Source: Ulvibacterium marinum
GTDB taxonomy: Bacteria > Bacteroidota > Bacteroidia > Flavobacteriales > Flavobacteriaceae
DNA: 64,000 bases
NCBI RefSeq assembly: GCF_003626755.1
Contig: NZ_RBCJ01000005.1
Coordinates: 248,001 to 312,000, forward strand
Direction of reading: 5' to 3'
The notes below the pieces were generated by a model. The model saw nothing but the letters and a program-made list of their open reading frames with translations, was not told the DNA's origin and ran no database searches. This document shows, in pieces, positions 1-9,881 of this stretch (position 1 is the first letter of the stretch; the number at the start of each line of letters is the position of its first letter). The position numbers and the translations under genes were made by a program.

Positions 1-3000
1 ATCAGTTGGATTAGGGTCGATAAAATTGAAGCCCCCGCTATTTTCTAGGAACTGCAAACTGTCGTTTTGCGACACGATAATAAATCGTTTTGGTATCCTT
101 TTACCATGGACATTGTTCAAGATATCTATTTTACGGGCTTCCCCGCCAAAGTAAAAGCCACTTTCCGACATACGGACCACTTTAAACCCTCCATTCTTTT
201 GCCCCAACATACAGATCCCGTTACCGGCATCATAATTTCCCGTCAATACTTCGGTACCGTAAAAGTTACCGACCCCCAAGACATCAGGAAAAACATCTTT
301 ATTGAGATCGGTAATTTCAAAATCCAAGATAGGCGCCCACTGTGCCTCAATGGGAAATGCATGAAACCTAAATTGACAGCCCCCCAGATTCTCAATGAAA
401 CCAGAGGCCAACTCCATAGCCTCCCAAACTTTTGCTCCCTTGATGTCCGCTTTCCCAAATATACCATGAAAAGGAGTTTCACCATATGTTTTGTAGTCCT
501 TTACACGTTGGCGTAATACAGGTAATTGTTTGGTCAATGTATTTCTAGGGTGTACAATGTATTCCTCACCTTGATTGTAATAGGTCATTATGGCCTCAAT
601 GGTACCATTATTGTCGTAGTCCTTTGCATAAATCCTTAAAGGTTCTTTCCTATTCGCTTTAAAAGGGTTATTAAGTCCCCAATTACCCAGCAAAAAATCT
701 AGATCTCCATCGTTGTCCAGGTCGGCAACCGCTATACAATTCCACCAACCATTGGATGCCTCAAGACCGTTAGGGCCTTTTTGCTTTTTTAAGACCCCTT
801 TTTTGTTATAATACATGTCGATCGGCATCCATTCACCGACCAGCACTAAATCGTCCCAGCCATCTTTGTCGATATCCGCTATCGCTGCGGAGGTAACCAT
901 CCCTGGATATAGGAGCTCCCTGGAGTGCGACTTCGTCACATCTTTGAAATTACCTTTGCCGTCGTTCTGCAGCAAATAGGAACGGGGAGATTCCGGATAG
1001 GCGTTCGGCCGTACCCTCCCCCCTATGAAAAGATCTAAATCCCCATCCCTATCATAGTCCAGGGGAGCAACGGTAGCGGTAATCTCCTTGATTTTCGGTA
1101 AAGCACTCTTCCTATACTTGAAAGCACCCCTCCCGTCGTTGAAATAAAAACGATCTTGTAAAAGGTCTGCCCTTGAAAAGTGTTCCGAAGTGCCGCTAGC
1201 GCAATATAGATCAAGGTCGCCATCACCGTCGGCATCGAACAGCACCAATTCCGTATCCTCAAACTCCTTGTTGATTTCATCAAAACTTTTGGATTCCGTA
1301 AAGTTTCCGCTTTCGTCACCAAAATAAATTCGGCCGCTTTCCCCTGCGGCACCCCCGACTATAATATCATCCATATAATCGCCATTGATATCGCCGGTAG
1401 TTATCGCCGGGCCAAGTTTGTCGTAAGATCTAAAGTGCAAGGGCCAATGGTCAAAATCATTAAAGCCATTTTCCTTATGCACGTACGAAATTCCATTGAC
1501 AGGGACCCTGTGAAATACGGTTTCGGTCAGAGGGTTTACTCTTGAAGTTTCCCGTTTGGGCATATGCCCTACGGGTATCAAAAGCTCCTGATTTACCTGA
1601 ACATCTTTCAAAACGGACAACGAATCCGTTGGCCACATGATTTTTAACGAATCTACCTTTCCGGCGTTTTTGAGACCAAAATGAACAGCAGGCCCTACTG
1701 AAGAAAGATAGCCCCGTGACGGATAATATTCCGAAAATTGTCTTTCCCCATTAGCATAAAGGTAGATTTTGGCCCCTAAGGCCCTGTGTTGCGGTGTGAA
1801 ACGTAATTTCAAGAAATTATTCCGGATTTTTTCCTTTTGAATCGTGGTATTCTCGAAGACAAAAGCAGGGTCGTTTATATTGTTGACGATTATATCGAGA
1901 TCTCCATCCACATCAAGATCTGCGTATACCGCACCGTTGGAGAACGATGGCCGTTGCAGCCCGGAAAGTTCAGTTTTGTCGATAAAGATCAGTTCCCCTG
2001 AATTCCTGAAAAAGCGATTGGACTTTTTGACCCCTTTCATCGCGTTCAATTGCTCCACCAGTTTTTTCCGTTTGGTCTCTTTTGTTCCGAATATACTTCC
2101 CTTGTTATAGTTATCCACAAAATCCAGATCGGTAATCTCCTTTACATAGCCATTGGTAACATATAGGTCCCGATGGCCATCATTGTCAAAATCCGCAATT
2201 AAAGGCGACCAGCTCCAATCGGTAGCGGAGATACCGGCCAAATAACCTATTTCACTAAAAGTCCTATTTCCGTTATTAAGTTGTAATACGTTGCGCACAT
2301 ATTGTTGCTGATATCCTTTGGATAAAACATTTTTTGAATTGTTAAAGGCTATATCGGGAAACATAGTCTTATGCCTTAGGTTATCCTCTGGGAGCATATC
2401 CAAAACCACAATATCCGGGGCGGCGTCATTGTTCAGGTCGGCCACATCAATACCCATACTGTTATGGCTTTGATGTCTTATGTAGCTTCCAATTTTATTG
2501 CTGAAGGTACCATCCGTGTTGTTAATGTATAGAATATCATTGGACAAAAAATCATTGGCGACATATAGGTCTGGGAAGTTATCCCCATTAAAATCCGATA
2601 CGGCCACACCCAAACTCCAACCCTCTATGAGTATGCCTGCTTCCCTGGAAACATCGGTAAAATAAGGTAGTCCATTTTGAAGGCCTTCGTTGCGATAGAG
2701 TTTATCTGTGCTTTTGCCGCTGCCATCCTTACGTTGACCTAGGGGGATATTTTTCTGATAGTCCTCCAATGCATTGTGAATAATAAAGAGATCTAGATCA
2801 TTGTCCTTGTCATAATCCAGCCAAGCGGCCTGCATAGCATAGATGGAATCCTTCAAACCCATTTCCAGGGACTTTTCTTCAAACCGAACCCCATCGTCCC
2901 CGGTCGTAACGTTGATAAAGAAGTAGTTTCCTTGTGATGCCTTATCGGTGTTGGATCCCGTGGCAACATGTATATCGGGCCGGCCGTCTTGATTAATATC

Positions 3001-3345
3001 GATAATAGATACCCCGGTACACCAATCATCGGTGGATATTCCAGCAGATTCCGTGATGTCCTCGAATTTTAAGTTGCCCTTGTTCAAATACAGTTTTGAG
3101 GAGGTCATATTTCCGGAAAAGAAGATATCCGGTAATCCATCCAAATTAAAGTCACCGATTCCTACGCCACCACCATTATAAAAGTAGTCGTAATCCATAA
3201 CGTTCAGACTATCGTTTCCAATTACAATGTTGTTGAAGTCGATCCCACTTGTTTCAGGAGGAATGAAATTGAAAAGAGTGCCATCCTTTTCCGAACAAGA
3301 GTACAAGGTCGATGCAAATACAACAATAATTAGAACAAACCGCAT
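1..3345 (-). CDS. VCBS/FG-GAP repeat lipoprotein with ASPIC/UnbV domain (partial, C-terminus beyond left edge)
   Basis: The reading frame is open from an ATG at 3345 to base 1 (1115 codons, no stop), so the C-terminus lies outside the window. The N-terminus is a lipoprotein signal ending in the lipobox LYSC (Cys17). Many repeats of the form D-x-(N/D)-x-D-G-x-x-D follow, as in FG-GAP/VCBS beta-propeller blades, for example DFNLDGLPD, DINQDGRPD and DADGDGDLD. Around residues 505-575 lies a segment resembling the UnbV/ASPIC domain (RALGAKIYLYANG, then SVGPAVHFGL). It is the last visible gene of a sigma-fecR-susC-susD-lipoprotein set and starts 75 bp after susD. Proteins of this kind commonly accompany SusCD pairs as surface lipoproteins; a role in binding the imported glycan or polymer is inference. 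Confidence 0.88.
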   Translation of the reverse strand, partial: MRFVLIIVVFASTLYSCSEKDGTLFNFIPPETSGIDFNNIVIGNDSLNVMDYDYFYNGGGVGIGDFNLDGLPDIFFSGNMTSSKLYLNKGNLKFEDITESAGISTDDWCTGVSIIDINQDGRPDIHVATGSNTDKASQGNYFFINVTTGDDGVRFEEKSLEMGLKDSIYAMQAAWLDYDKDNDLDLFIIHNALEDYQKNIPLGQRKDGSGKSTDKLYRNEGLQNGLPYFTDVSREAGILIEGWSLGVAVSDFNGDNFPDLYVANDFLSNDILYINNTDGTFSNKIGSYIRHQSHNSMGIDVADLNNDAAPDIVVLDMLPEDNLRHKTMFPDIAFNNSKNVLSKGYQQQYVRNVLQLNNGNRTFSEIGYLAGISATDWSWSPLIADFDNDGHRDLYVTNGYVKEITDLDFVDNYNKGSIFGTKETKRKKLVEQLNAMKGVKKSNRFFRNSGELIFIDKTELSGLQRPSFSNGAVYADLDVDGDLDIIVNNINDPAFVFENTTIQKEKIRNNFLKLRFTPQHRALGAKIYLYANGERQFSEYYPSRGYLSSVGPAVHFGLKNAGKVDSLKIMWPTDSLSVLKDVQVNQELLIPVGHMPKRETSRVNPLTETVFHRVPVNGISYVHKENGFNDFDHWPLHFRSYDKLGPAITTGDINGDYMDDIIVGGAAGESGRIYFGDESGNFTESKSFDEINKEFEDTELVLFDADGDGDLDLYCASGTSEHFSRADLLQDRFYFNDGRGAFKYRKSALPKIKEITATVAPLDYDRDGDLDLFIGGRVRPNAYPESPRSYLLQNDGKGNFKDVTKSHSRELLYPGMVTSAAIADIDKDGWDDLVLVGEWMPIDMYYNKKGVLKKQKGPNGLEASNGWWNCIAVADLDNDGDLDFLLGNWGLNNPFKANRKEPLRIYAKDYDNNGTIEAIMTYYNQGEEYIVHPRNTLTKQLPVLRQRVKDYKTYGETPFHGIFGKADIKGAKVWEAMELASGFIENLGGCQFRFHAFPIEAQWAPILDFEITDLNKDVFPDVLGVGNFYGTEVLTGNYDAGNGICMLGQKNGGFKVVRMSESGFYFGGEARKIDILNNVHGKRIPKRFIIVSQNDSLQFLENSGGFNFIDPNPTD

Positions 3346-3363
3346 TTACTTGGGCATCTAAAA

Positions 3364-3390
3364 GGGACGGACACTAAAAGTGTCCATCCC
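3364..3390 (-). promoter_or_regulatory. Intercistronic hairpin between susD and the VCBS lipoprotein gene
   Basis: GGACACT (3369-3375) pairs perfectly with AGTGTCC (3379-3385), extended by GGGA/TCCC across a one-base mismatch. It lies in the 75-bp gap after the susD stop. No U-run follows on the minus strand, so it looks more like a processing or stability hairpin, or a leaky terminator, than a full terminator. Confidence 0.45.
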
Positions 3391-3420
3391 AAATTCAACA
3401 AACTAACTAAAACAACTTTC

Positions 3421-4935
3421 TTAGTACCCCTCATTTTGGTTTAAATTCGGGCTTTGAATTACTTCGTTTTCAGGTAACGGGAAATAGACATTAAACGGCT
3501 GAAAATTGAATGTGGGGTCAGGAGAACTGAAGTCCCAGTTCGTTAAATCGATCTCGCCCGCTATATGTCTCCTTCTTAAATCGTGCCATCTATGACCTTC
3601 TTCTGCCGCCAGCTCCAATCTTCTCTCGTTAAAAATGAGTTCCAACGCTTCATCCGCTGTTGCAGGAACAGTCAAATCAGCAGGAACTGCGGACGGTGTT
3701 TCGGCAGAATTACGGGCCCTTTCGCGAACTTGGTTTACCAAAGCGATGGCATCGGATAGACTACCACCGGTGCGCACTATGGCTTCTGCATTTAAAAGTA
3801 AGGCATCCGCATATCGTAGAATACGTGTATTGTTCGCAGATAGCTGGTTTGGGTTTGCCCCAGGTATCTCCTCATCTGTACTTACATACTTACGTACATT
3901 TTGATTTTCATCCGCTGGATCAAAAGCCAAATTCAATCTAGGATCCCCAGTTTCATAAGCGTTTAACAAAGAGGGAGTGGCCAAATATGTAGTTCCAGCA
4001 ACGAAAGTGCCTATGTAGTAACCATAATACGCGTTTATTTCGCCAATGGCCGCAAATTCTGGATCGTCGGTAGCAATTGGCAGCCAACCGTTTAGGTTGC
4101 CAACATTGTCTTCTGCTTGCAATTCAAAAAGCGATTCTGCATTATTTTCCTTCTGAACATCAAAATTATCAATATAATTGGGCATCAAGCTTACCGAATT
4201 TATACTATTAAAAACATTTATGGCTTCCGTAAAATCTGCATTGTCATTCTTGACGGTTCCACGAAATACCAATATTTTTTGAAGCAGTCCACGCGCGGAA
4301 TTTTTCGTTGCTCGCCCAACGTTTTCTTCATCCCAAGCTTCCGGAAGGCCACTAATAGCTTCCCTTAAATCCAGTACAGCCTGATCAAGGAGTTCAGTTC
4401 CAGTAGTATTGGGTGGAAAGGCATCCTCCAAAACCGTAATCCGTTCTGTTACCAAGGGCGCCGTGCCAAATGTATTCCATAACCTAAAATTTACATAAGA
4501 ACGTAGAAACAGTGCTTCCCCTCTGTGTACTTCTTTTAGATCTGGCTCAATGGAATAGGCAAACTCTCCATTTTCCTCTATCTTCGTTAATAGAGTATTT
4601 GCACGCGCCAACAATTCGTAGGAGTACTGATAGATGTCACCTACAATACCATTATTTCCGTCCAAAGCCTCGAAATTCTCAAAAGGACCGCTACCTGTTC
4701 TTGTAAGGTCATCGGAAGGGAGAAGATCTGCTCTGTGTACGTAAGCCTGTGCGTTCCATTGATAAAAAAAACCTAATTTTTGATAAACCCCAAAAACGGC
4801 CTGTTGCATCTGTGCTTCACTTTGAAAGAAATCTGCCTCGGTTTCACCGATTGGATTTAAATCGATAGTATCATCGTTACAGGACAATGCCAGCAACATT
4901 GCCCCACTAATCATATAATTTGTTATTCTCTTCAT
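3421..4935 (-). CDS. SusD/RagB family outer-membrane nutrient-binding lipoprotein
   Basis: This is a 504-residue protein with a lipoprotein signal peptide ending LALSC (Cys19), so it should be anchored at the outer membrane, facing outward by family precedent. The N-terminal half has the SusD_RagB_2-like start (FFQSEAQMQQAVFGVYQ) and helical TPR-like repeats. The C-terminal part, about residues 365-465, contains the usual RILRYADALLLNAEA, ALVNQVRERAR and ELIFNERRLELAAEEG-HRWHDLRR motifs. It starts 19 bp after the susC stop on the same strand, as in nearly all SusCD pairs, and would act as the lid that captures ligand for the SusC barrel. The substrate cannot be told from sequence; no glycoside hydrolase or peptidase lies next to it. 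Confidence 0.96.
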   Translation of the reverse strand: MKRITNYMISGAMLLALSCNDDTIDLNPIGETEADFFQSEAQMQQAVFGVYQKLGFFYQWNAQAYVHRADLLPSDDLTRTGSGPFENFEALDGNNGIVGDIYQYSYELLARANTLLTKIEENGEFAYSIEPDLKEVHRGEALFLRSYVNFRLWNTFGTAPLVTERITVLEDAFPPNTTGTELLDQAVLDLREAISGLPEAWDEENVGRATKNSARGLLQKILVFRGTVKNDNADFTEAINVFNSINSVSLMPNYIDNFDVQKENNAESLFELQAEDNVGNLNGWLPIATDDPEFAAIGEINAYYGYYIGTFVAGTTYLATPSLLNAYETGDPRLNLAFDPADENQNVRKYVSTDEEIPGANPNQLSANNTRILRYADALLLNAEAIVRTGGSLSDAIALVNQVRERARNSAETPSAVPADLTVPATADEALELIFNERRLELAAEEGHRWHDLRRRHIAGEIDLTNWDFSSPDPTFNFQPFNVYFPLPENEVIQSPNLNQNEGY

Positions 4936-4954
4936 CTTTTGCTAATATTTTTAA

Positions 4955-7900
4955 TTAAAAACCAATATTCAAGCCCATTGTAAAGGTAAATGGCGTGGTG
5001 TCATCTTCAGGGTCTAGACCGGAATAGGGCGTGATAACGAAGACGTTTGTCAGTGTCGTATAAATACGTAAGTTGGAAGCCCTGAGCTGTTCAAGTATTT
5101 GTGGTTTGAACGAATATCCAAATTGAAGATTCTGCAATCTAAAGAAATCCGCATCTTCAATCCAGCGATCAGAGAACCGATTATTGCCCGATGGGTCACC
5201 AGAGACTACCCTTGGTTGGGTGGTTGAAGGATTACTAGGTGTCCAACTATCCAACAAAGTAGCGAAGTAGTTAGTGGATCCTGGAGTGTTCACGGATTCT
5301 CCTACTTGTTTCTCCTGATTATATCGTTGTACGTCCCCAACGCCACGGAAAGTTAACCTCAAATCAAATCCTTTATAGTCCAAACCTAGGTTGAGACCAT
5401 AATAGTATCCGGGGATTGTCTTTCCTAAATACGTTCTGTCAAGTCCATTAATAGTTCCGTCAGCACCTTCGCTGCGGTAGGCAAATTCACCATCGGCCTC
5501 GGTCGGCTCTCCAAATAGGTCTTTAAACCGGTAGTCCCCGGGTGCCAACTGTCCAGTATTGCCAGGATCTTCAATTTCTGCCAGATAGGCATCTACTTCT
5601 GCATCGTTCTGTAATATACCATCGGTTTGATAACCATAGATATAACCGATTGGGAATCCTATTTCTATTCGTTCTTCCTGTGTCCCCTGTGGATTATTGT
5701 TAAAAAGACTGGTTACGTTATTTTCCACAGTCGTAAAATTAAACCCTGCGCTGAAGCCCAGTGCTCCAAACTGGTCATTATAATTGAAGTCAAATTCAAA
5801 ACCCGAGTTTTCGACAGTAGCCAGATTTACCACAGGCTGCGTTAATGCACCTATAACCTGTGGAATATTGATCGCTTGAAGGATATCTTCGGTCTTTCTA
5901 TCGTAATATTCCGCCGTAAGGCTCACTTTATTATTGAACAAGGTCGCATCCAGCCCAAAATTGGTGCTGGTTACGGTCTCCCAAGTCGTATCAATTATAG
6001 GAAAATCGCCTAATACCGCTCCGGAATTTAAGTTGCCATTTCCTGTCGGGTAAGAAGGCCCTGGATTTACTAAAGATAGATATGCAAAGTCCCTAGTCTC
6101 TTGATTACCGGTTTGACCCCAACCCGCCCTAAACTTTAAATCGTTCAACCAAGTAACATTTTCCAAAAACTTTTCGGAAGATACACGCCATGCTATGCCA
6201 ACGGCCGGAAAAGTTCCATATTTAAAGCCCTCTGCAAATTTGGAGGAGCCATCGCGGCGTATAGTACCGTCTATGTAGTATTTACTGTCATAATTATAGC
6301 TTACCCTACCTAAATACCCTATAAGGCCCGATTCATTTCTGTTAAGTGCTGCTACTTTATTCTCCGCTGCCAAAGCCGTTTCAATTCTTCGTTGATCAAA
6401 AGAAGTAAGCCCGGTATTGATTGCATCAATGTTAAGGATGTCCCATTTTGCCTTTTGGTCCATAAAATTGAAGGTTAAATCAATATTATGATTTCCGAAA
6501 CTCTTGTTGTATCCTGCCAAAAATTCGGTGGTAAGATTAAAGTTTTTGGTCTCTCTTCTACTGACCCTGGTACTACTTGGGTCTAGTTCACCGTCTCTAA
6601 ACAGGCCAGATTCCGCCAATCTAAATTGGTCTCTTTGGTTCGTAAAATAGTCAACACTGATCGTTCCCCTCAAACGAAAACCCTCAAATGGTTTTAGTTC
6701 CACATAGGCCGAACCTAGATTACGGACAAGTGTCGATTCTTGCTGCCAAAAATCAGCATAACCAAAGTAGTTGGCTGTTGTTCCCGGACCATATCCTTGT
6801 TCAACGAAACTTCCGTCAATGTCTCTTCCGATCTCTTGGTAGCCATTTAAACCATTTGGATTTAAAAAGGGCTGCCAAGGTGCCGCTAAAGATAGTCTTC
6901 TGAACAAGTCACCATTGAACACCTGTTCATCAGGACTTTCGGTAATTGCCAATCGATAAGATTCACCAATGGTCAACCAATCGGTTATTTTGTGATCCGA
7001 ATTAATACTCATGGAGTACCTTTTGAAAGAGGTGTCAAAAAGCACATCTTCTTGACCGGCATAACCTGCACTAAAAGCGAAATTACTTTTTTCAGATCCA
7101 CCAGTTACGGACACATTGTATTCTTGTAATACTGCAGTATTACGCAGCCCTCTTTCAAGCCAATCAAAGGTGGGGCTGTCTCCCAAATATTCTGCAGACG
7201 CTGGGTCAAACAGTATCCCGAAGTCTTCATCGTCCCTAGATTCGGATATACTATTGTCCCACGCCTGGTTGGCAATAGCAGCATATTGCTGCGTGTTCAA
7301 GGTGTTGTACCGCTTATTTAATTGTGAAATACCGTACCGCTGTGTGAAATTGATGTTGGTTTTACCAGACCTGCCTCGTTTTGTTTCGATTAGGATAACC
7401 CCGTTGGAAGCCCTAACCCCGTAAATTGCCGTGGCAGAAGCATCTTTTAGAACTGAGATGGATTCGATGTCGTTCGGATTTATAAGGTTTAGAATATTTA
7501 CTCCTCCCCGATTATCCTGATCGCGATCGTTGGTGGACGCAGCACCCCCTTCTATAACAGGAACCCCGTCTATAACGTATAGCGGGTCATTGAACCCTAA
7601 GGTTGATACCCCTCGGATCCGAACATCGGGTCGGCTATTAGGATTGGAGCCTGGGTTAGATATGAAAACCCCTGGCAACTTTCCTTGAATTGCGAATTCA
7701 GCACTTGAATTTACCTGATCGGCAAAATCATCGGAGTCTATTGTAGAAATAGCACCTGTAATATCTTTTTTCTTTCTAGAACCATATCCAATGACTACTA
7801 CTTCTTCGAGTCCTTGGTTATTTTCCTCCATTGCCACATCAATAACTTGCTGTTCCCCGACCGGAATTTCCTTGGTATCAAACCCTAAGTAGCTGAAAAC

Positions 7901-8467
7901 CAAAATCGACTCACTGTTTTCAACGGTAATAGTGTAGTTTCCATCAAAATCAGAGGCCACCCCATTATTGGTATTCCTTTCCAGGATATTGACCCCCCCA
8001 ATAGGCATTCCATTGTTATCGGTCACCGTACCGCTTACCGTTATTCCCTGAACATCGGTTGTTTCGGAAATTTGAATATCCGTATCGCCGGGTACCGGAT
8101 CGGGGCCCTTTCCGGGTTTGAGGATTATCTGCTTTTTTTTCACGGAATAGTCCACGGAACCATTAGGAAACAACAACTCCAATATATCGGCAATCGAGGT
8201 ATCCCGTACATCAATGGAAGTCTCCCTGGCTACATCGACCTCCGATGTGATATAGAAAAACCTGAATTTGCTCTCGGACTCTATTTTGATCAAAATGCTT
8301 TCGACAGAGGTATTTTGCATCGATAGGGTCAGCTTCTTGTTCTGGGCATACGAACCGGCATGTACATGAAATAGCGCCAGTGTAAAGAACAGAACCGAAA
8401 GCTTCATTTTTAGATTTTTTTTGAAGATGTTTCTCAGGAATCTGAAAAACAAAGTGTTTTTTTCCAT
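4955..8467 (-). CDS. SusC/RagA family TonB-dependent transporter with STN signalling domain
   Basis: This is a 1170-residue outer-membrane TonB-dependent protein. A signal peptide is followed by an STN domain (about 45-112), a carboxypeptidase-regulatory-like beta-sandwich (about 143-220), the SusC linker EEVVVIGYGS (221-230), a plug domain (about 230-350) and a C-terminal 22-strand-type barrel ending in an aromatic residue (GLNIGF). The STN domain marks it as a transducer that signals to a FecR anti-sigma factor, which is encoded directly upstream. The 20 residues before the internal Met21 are basic and unusual; a start at 8407 would give a textbook signal peptide, but long basic N-termini are common in this subfamily, so the upstream ATG is kept. 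Confidence 0.96.
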   Translation of the reverse strand: MEKNTLFFRFLRNIFKKNLKMKLSVLFFTLALFHVHAGSYAQNKKLTLSMQNTSVESILIKIESESKFRFFYITSEVDVARETSIDVRDTSIADILELLFPNGSVDYSVKKKQIILKPGKGPDPVPGDTDIQISETTDVQGITVSGTVTDNNGMPIGGVNILERNTNNGVASDFDGNYTITVENSESILVFSYLGFDTKEIPVGEQQVIDVAMEENNQGLEEVVVIGYGSRKKKDITGAISTIDSDDFADQVNSSAEFAIQGKLPGVFISNPGSNPNSRPDVRIRGVSTLGFNDPLYVIDGVPVIEGGAASTNDRDQDNRGGVNILNLINPNDIESISVLKDASATAIYGVRASNGVILIETKRGRSGKTNINFTQRYGISQLNKRYNTLNTQQYAAIANQAWDNSISESRDDEDFGILFDPASAEYLGDSPTFDWLERGLRNTAVLQEYNVSVTGGSEKSNFAFSAGYAGQEDVLFDTSFKRYSMSINSDHKITDWLTIGESYRLAITESPDEQVFNGDLFRRLSLAAPWQPFLNPNGLNGYQEIGRDIDGSFVEQGYGPGTTANYFGYADFWQQESTLVRNLGSAYVELKPFEGFRLRGTISVDYFTNQRDQFRLAESGLFRDGELDPSSTRVSRRETKNFNLTTEFLAGYNKSFGNHNIDLTFNFMDQKAKWDILNIDAINTGLTSFDQRRIETALAAENKVAALNRNESGLIGYLGRVSYNYDSKYYIDGTIRRDGSSKFAEGFKYGTFPAVGIAWRVSSEKFLENVTWLNDLKFRAGWGQTGNQETRDFAYLSLVNPGPSYPTGNGNLNSGAVLGDFPIIDTTWETVTSTNFGLDATLFNNKVSLTAEYYDRKTEDILQAINIPQVIGALTQPVVNLATVENSGFEFDFNYNDQFGALGFSAGFNFTTVENNVTSLFNNNPQGTQEERIEIGFPIGYIYGYQTDGILQNDAEVDAYLAEIEDPGNTGQLAPGDYRFKDLFGEPTEADGEFAYRSEGADGTINGLDRTYLGKTIPGYYYGLNLGLDYKGFDLRLTFRGVGDVQRYNQEKQVGESVNTPGSTNYFATLLDSWTPSNPSTTQPRVVSGDPSGNNRFSDRWIEDADFFRLQNLQFGYSFKPQILEQLRASNLRIYTTLTNVFVITPYSGLDPEDDTTPFTFTMGLNIGF

Positions 8468-8520
8468 AATTTTAAAGGATTTTGATTAGTTAATTGTGTT
8501 GACTTTCGAAATCAATTTAT

Positions 8521-8550
8521 ATCAGAGGTACGTTGCCGCGTACCTCTGAT
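8521..8550 (-). promoter_or_regulatory. Perfect 12-bp hairpin between fecR and susC
   Basis: Bases 8521-8532 are the exact reverse complement of 8539-8550, with a 6-nt loop. The hairpin begins 11 nt after the fecR stop. The T-tract lies on the plus-strand side, so for the minus-strand transcript the structure is preceded by A residues and not followed by a U-run. It probably separates regulator expression from the highly expressed susCD mRNA, by partial termination or RNA protection. Confidence 0.55.
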
Positions 8551-8560
8551 TTTTTTGGTA

Positions 8561-9682
8561 TTAAGGTGCTGTGATTATTATTTCATTGGCTTCAATTTTA
8601 TATTCGAATCCTGCGGTCTCCTTAAAAACATCCATAAGGTCCAAAATGGTTTCGTCATTGAACCTACCCCTGAACTTGAGGTCGTTCAACCGCCCATATT
8701 CGTTTTTAATGGTGACGTTATACTTGCGCTCTATTTTCTGGATTATTTCAGGAAAGGGCTGATTGTTGAAAGATAACTCTCCTTGTAACCATCGTATGTA
8801 ATCATTGGCATTTACCTCGCTGATACCAATTTCGTTTTCCAAAAACACGGCCTTTTGCCCGGGAATCATCAGTTGTGGTTTGGTCCTTGTTGTTTTATCG
8901 CTTATGGAGACGCTACCTTCCATCAGCACCGTATAGTTTTTATTGCCCTCATAGGAATTGGCAACGAACCGGGTGCCCAATACGGCAACTTTCATATCAC
9001 CTGCATGAACAAAAAAGGGTTGTTGTTTACGCTTGGTCACTTCAAAATAGGCTTCGCCGTCAAGAAAGACTTCCCTTTCGCTTCCTTCAATAAACTGTTC
9101 GGGAAATCGCAGGGATGTTCCGGAATTTAGATGTACCACGGTACCGTCCGAAAGTTCCAATTGAAACTTTTTTCCATAGGGCACCATTATTTCATTATAT
9201 GTCGGTTCGGAAACATCTTCTGATGAATTATACACCAATCGCGTGCCGCTTTGTGTAGCTATGATTTTTCCATTTTTGTTTTTTACAGGTTGTTTCCCCA
9301 AAATGTTCAGCTTTTGTCCGGTATGGTCCCCGATTTTCAGAACAACTGCGTTTTCTTCTATTTGCAAAACTTCTCTATTATTATCCACTTCATTCGTACT
9401 ATAGAAAAAATAGAGGGCCGAACTTATAAAAAGCACAATTGCCGCAGCATATTTCAATAGGGGGAAAACGGGTGTATGTCTCTCCTCCTTTTCGATACCG
9501 GACCTTACCCTGTTCCAAACCTTGTCTTTTGAAACCTCCAGAGTTTCCAGCTTATCGGCATCATAATTCGATTCTTTCTTCTGATACGACTCCAAAAATT
9601 TTTCGAGCAATGCTATTTCCTCATCGGTGCATTCATTTCTGATGTACTTGTCTAAAAGCGCTTTGATCTCCTTGTTGTCCAT
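8561..9682 (-). CDS. FecR family anti-sigma factor
   Basis: This is a 373-residue inner-membrane anti-sigma factor. The cytoplasmic N-terminal region (1-75) has an N-terminal helix pattern (MDNKEIKALLDKYI...CTDEEIALLEKFL). A single transmembrane segment lies at about 76-94. The periplasmic FecR domain (about 165-265) includes VPYGKKFQLELSDGT, LNSGTSLRFP, VFLDGEAYFEV and VLGTRFV, and the C-terminal DUF4974-like domain (about 300-372) resembles STN. It should hold the neighbouring sigma factor and release it when the SusC STN domain reports ligand. It lies between the sigma gene (199 bp upstream) and susC (93 bp downstream), the standard order. Confidence 0.95.
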   Translation of the reverse strand: MDNKEIKALLDKYIRNECTDEEIALLEKFLESYQKKESNYDADKLETLEVSKDKVWNRVRSGIEKEERHTPVFPLLKYAAAIVLFISSALYFFYSTNEVDNNREVLQIEENAVVLKIGDHTGQKLNILGKQPVKNKNGKIIATQSGTRLVYNSSEDVSEPTYNEIMVPYGKKFQLELSDGTVVHLNSGTSLRFPEQFIEGSEREVFLDGEAYFEVTKRKQQPFFVHAGDMKVAVLGTRFVANSYEGNKNYTVLMEGSVSISDKTTRTKPQLMIPGQKAVFLENEIGISEVNANDYIRWLQGELSFNNQPFPEIIQKIERKYNVTIKNEYGRLNDLKFRGRFNDETILDLMDVFKETAGFEYKIEANEIIITAP

Positions 9683-9881
9683 TAAATCCCTTTTGTAAAA
9701 TTGATTAAAAAGAAACCCCTATGTAGTATTAAGTAACCAAATTTGCAAAATGGTACACGTTAGGGCTAAAAAAAATCGTACAAAGGGTTATCGGCTTATA
9801 TTCGATCTATTACCAAGTGGTCGCCAAAATTTAATATCACATTTGACCTCTTCCAGTTATAGTGGATAATTATCGCCGTAT

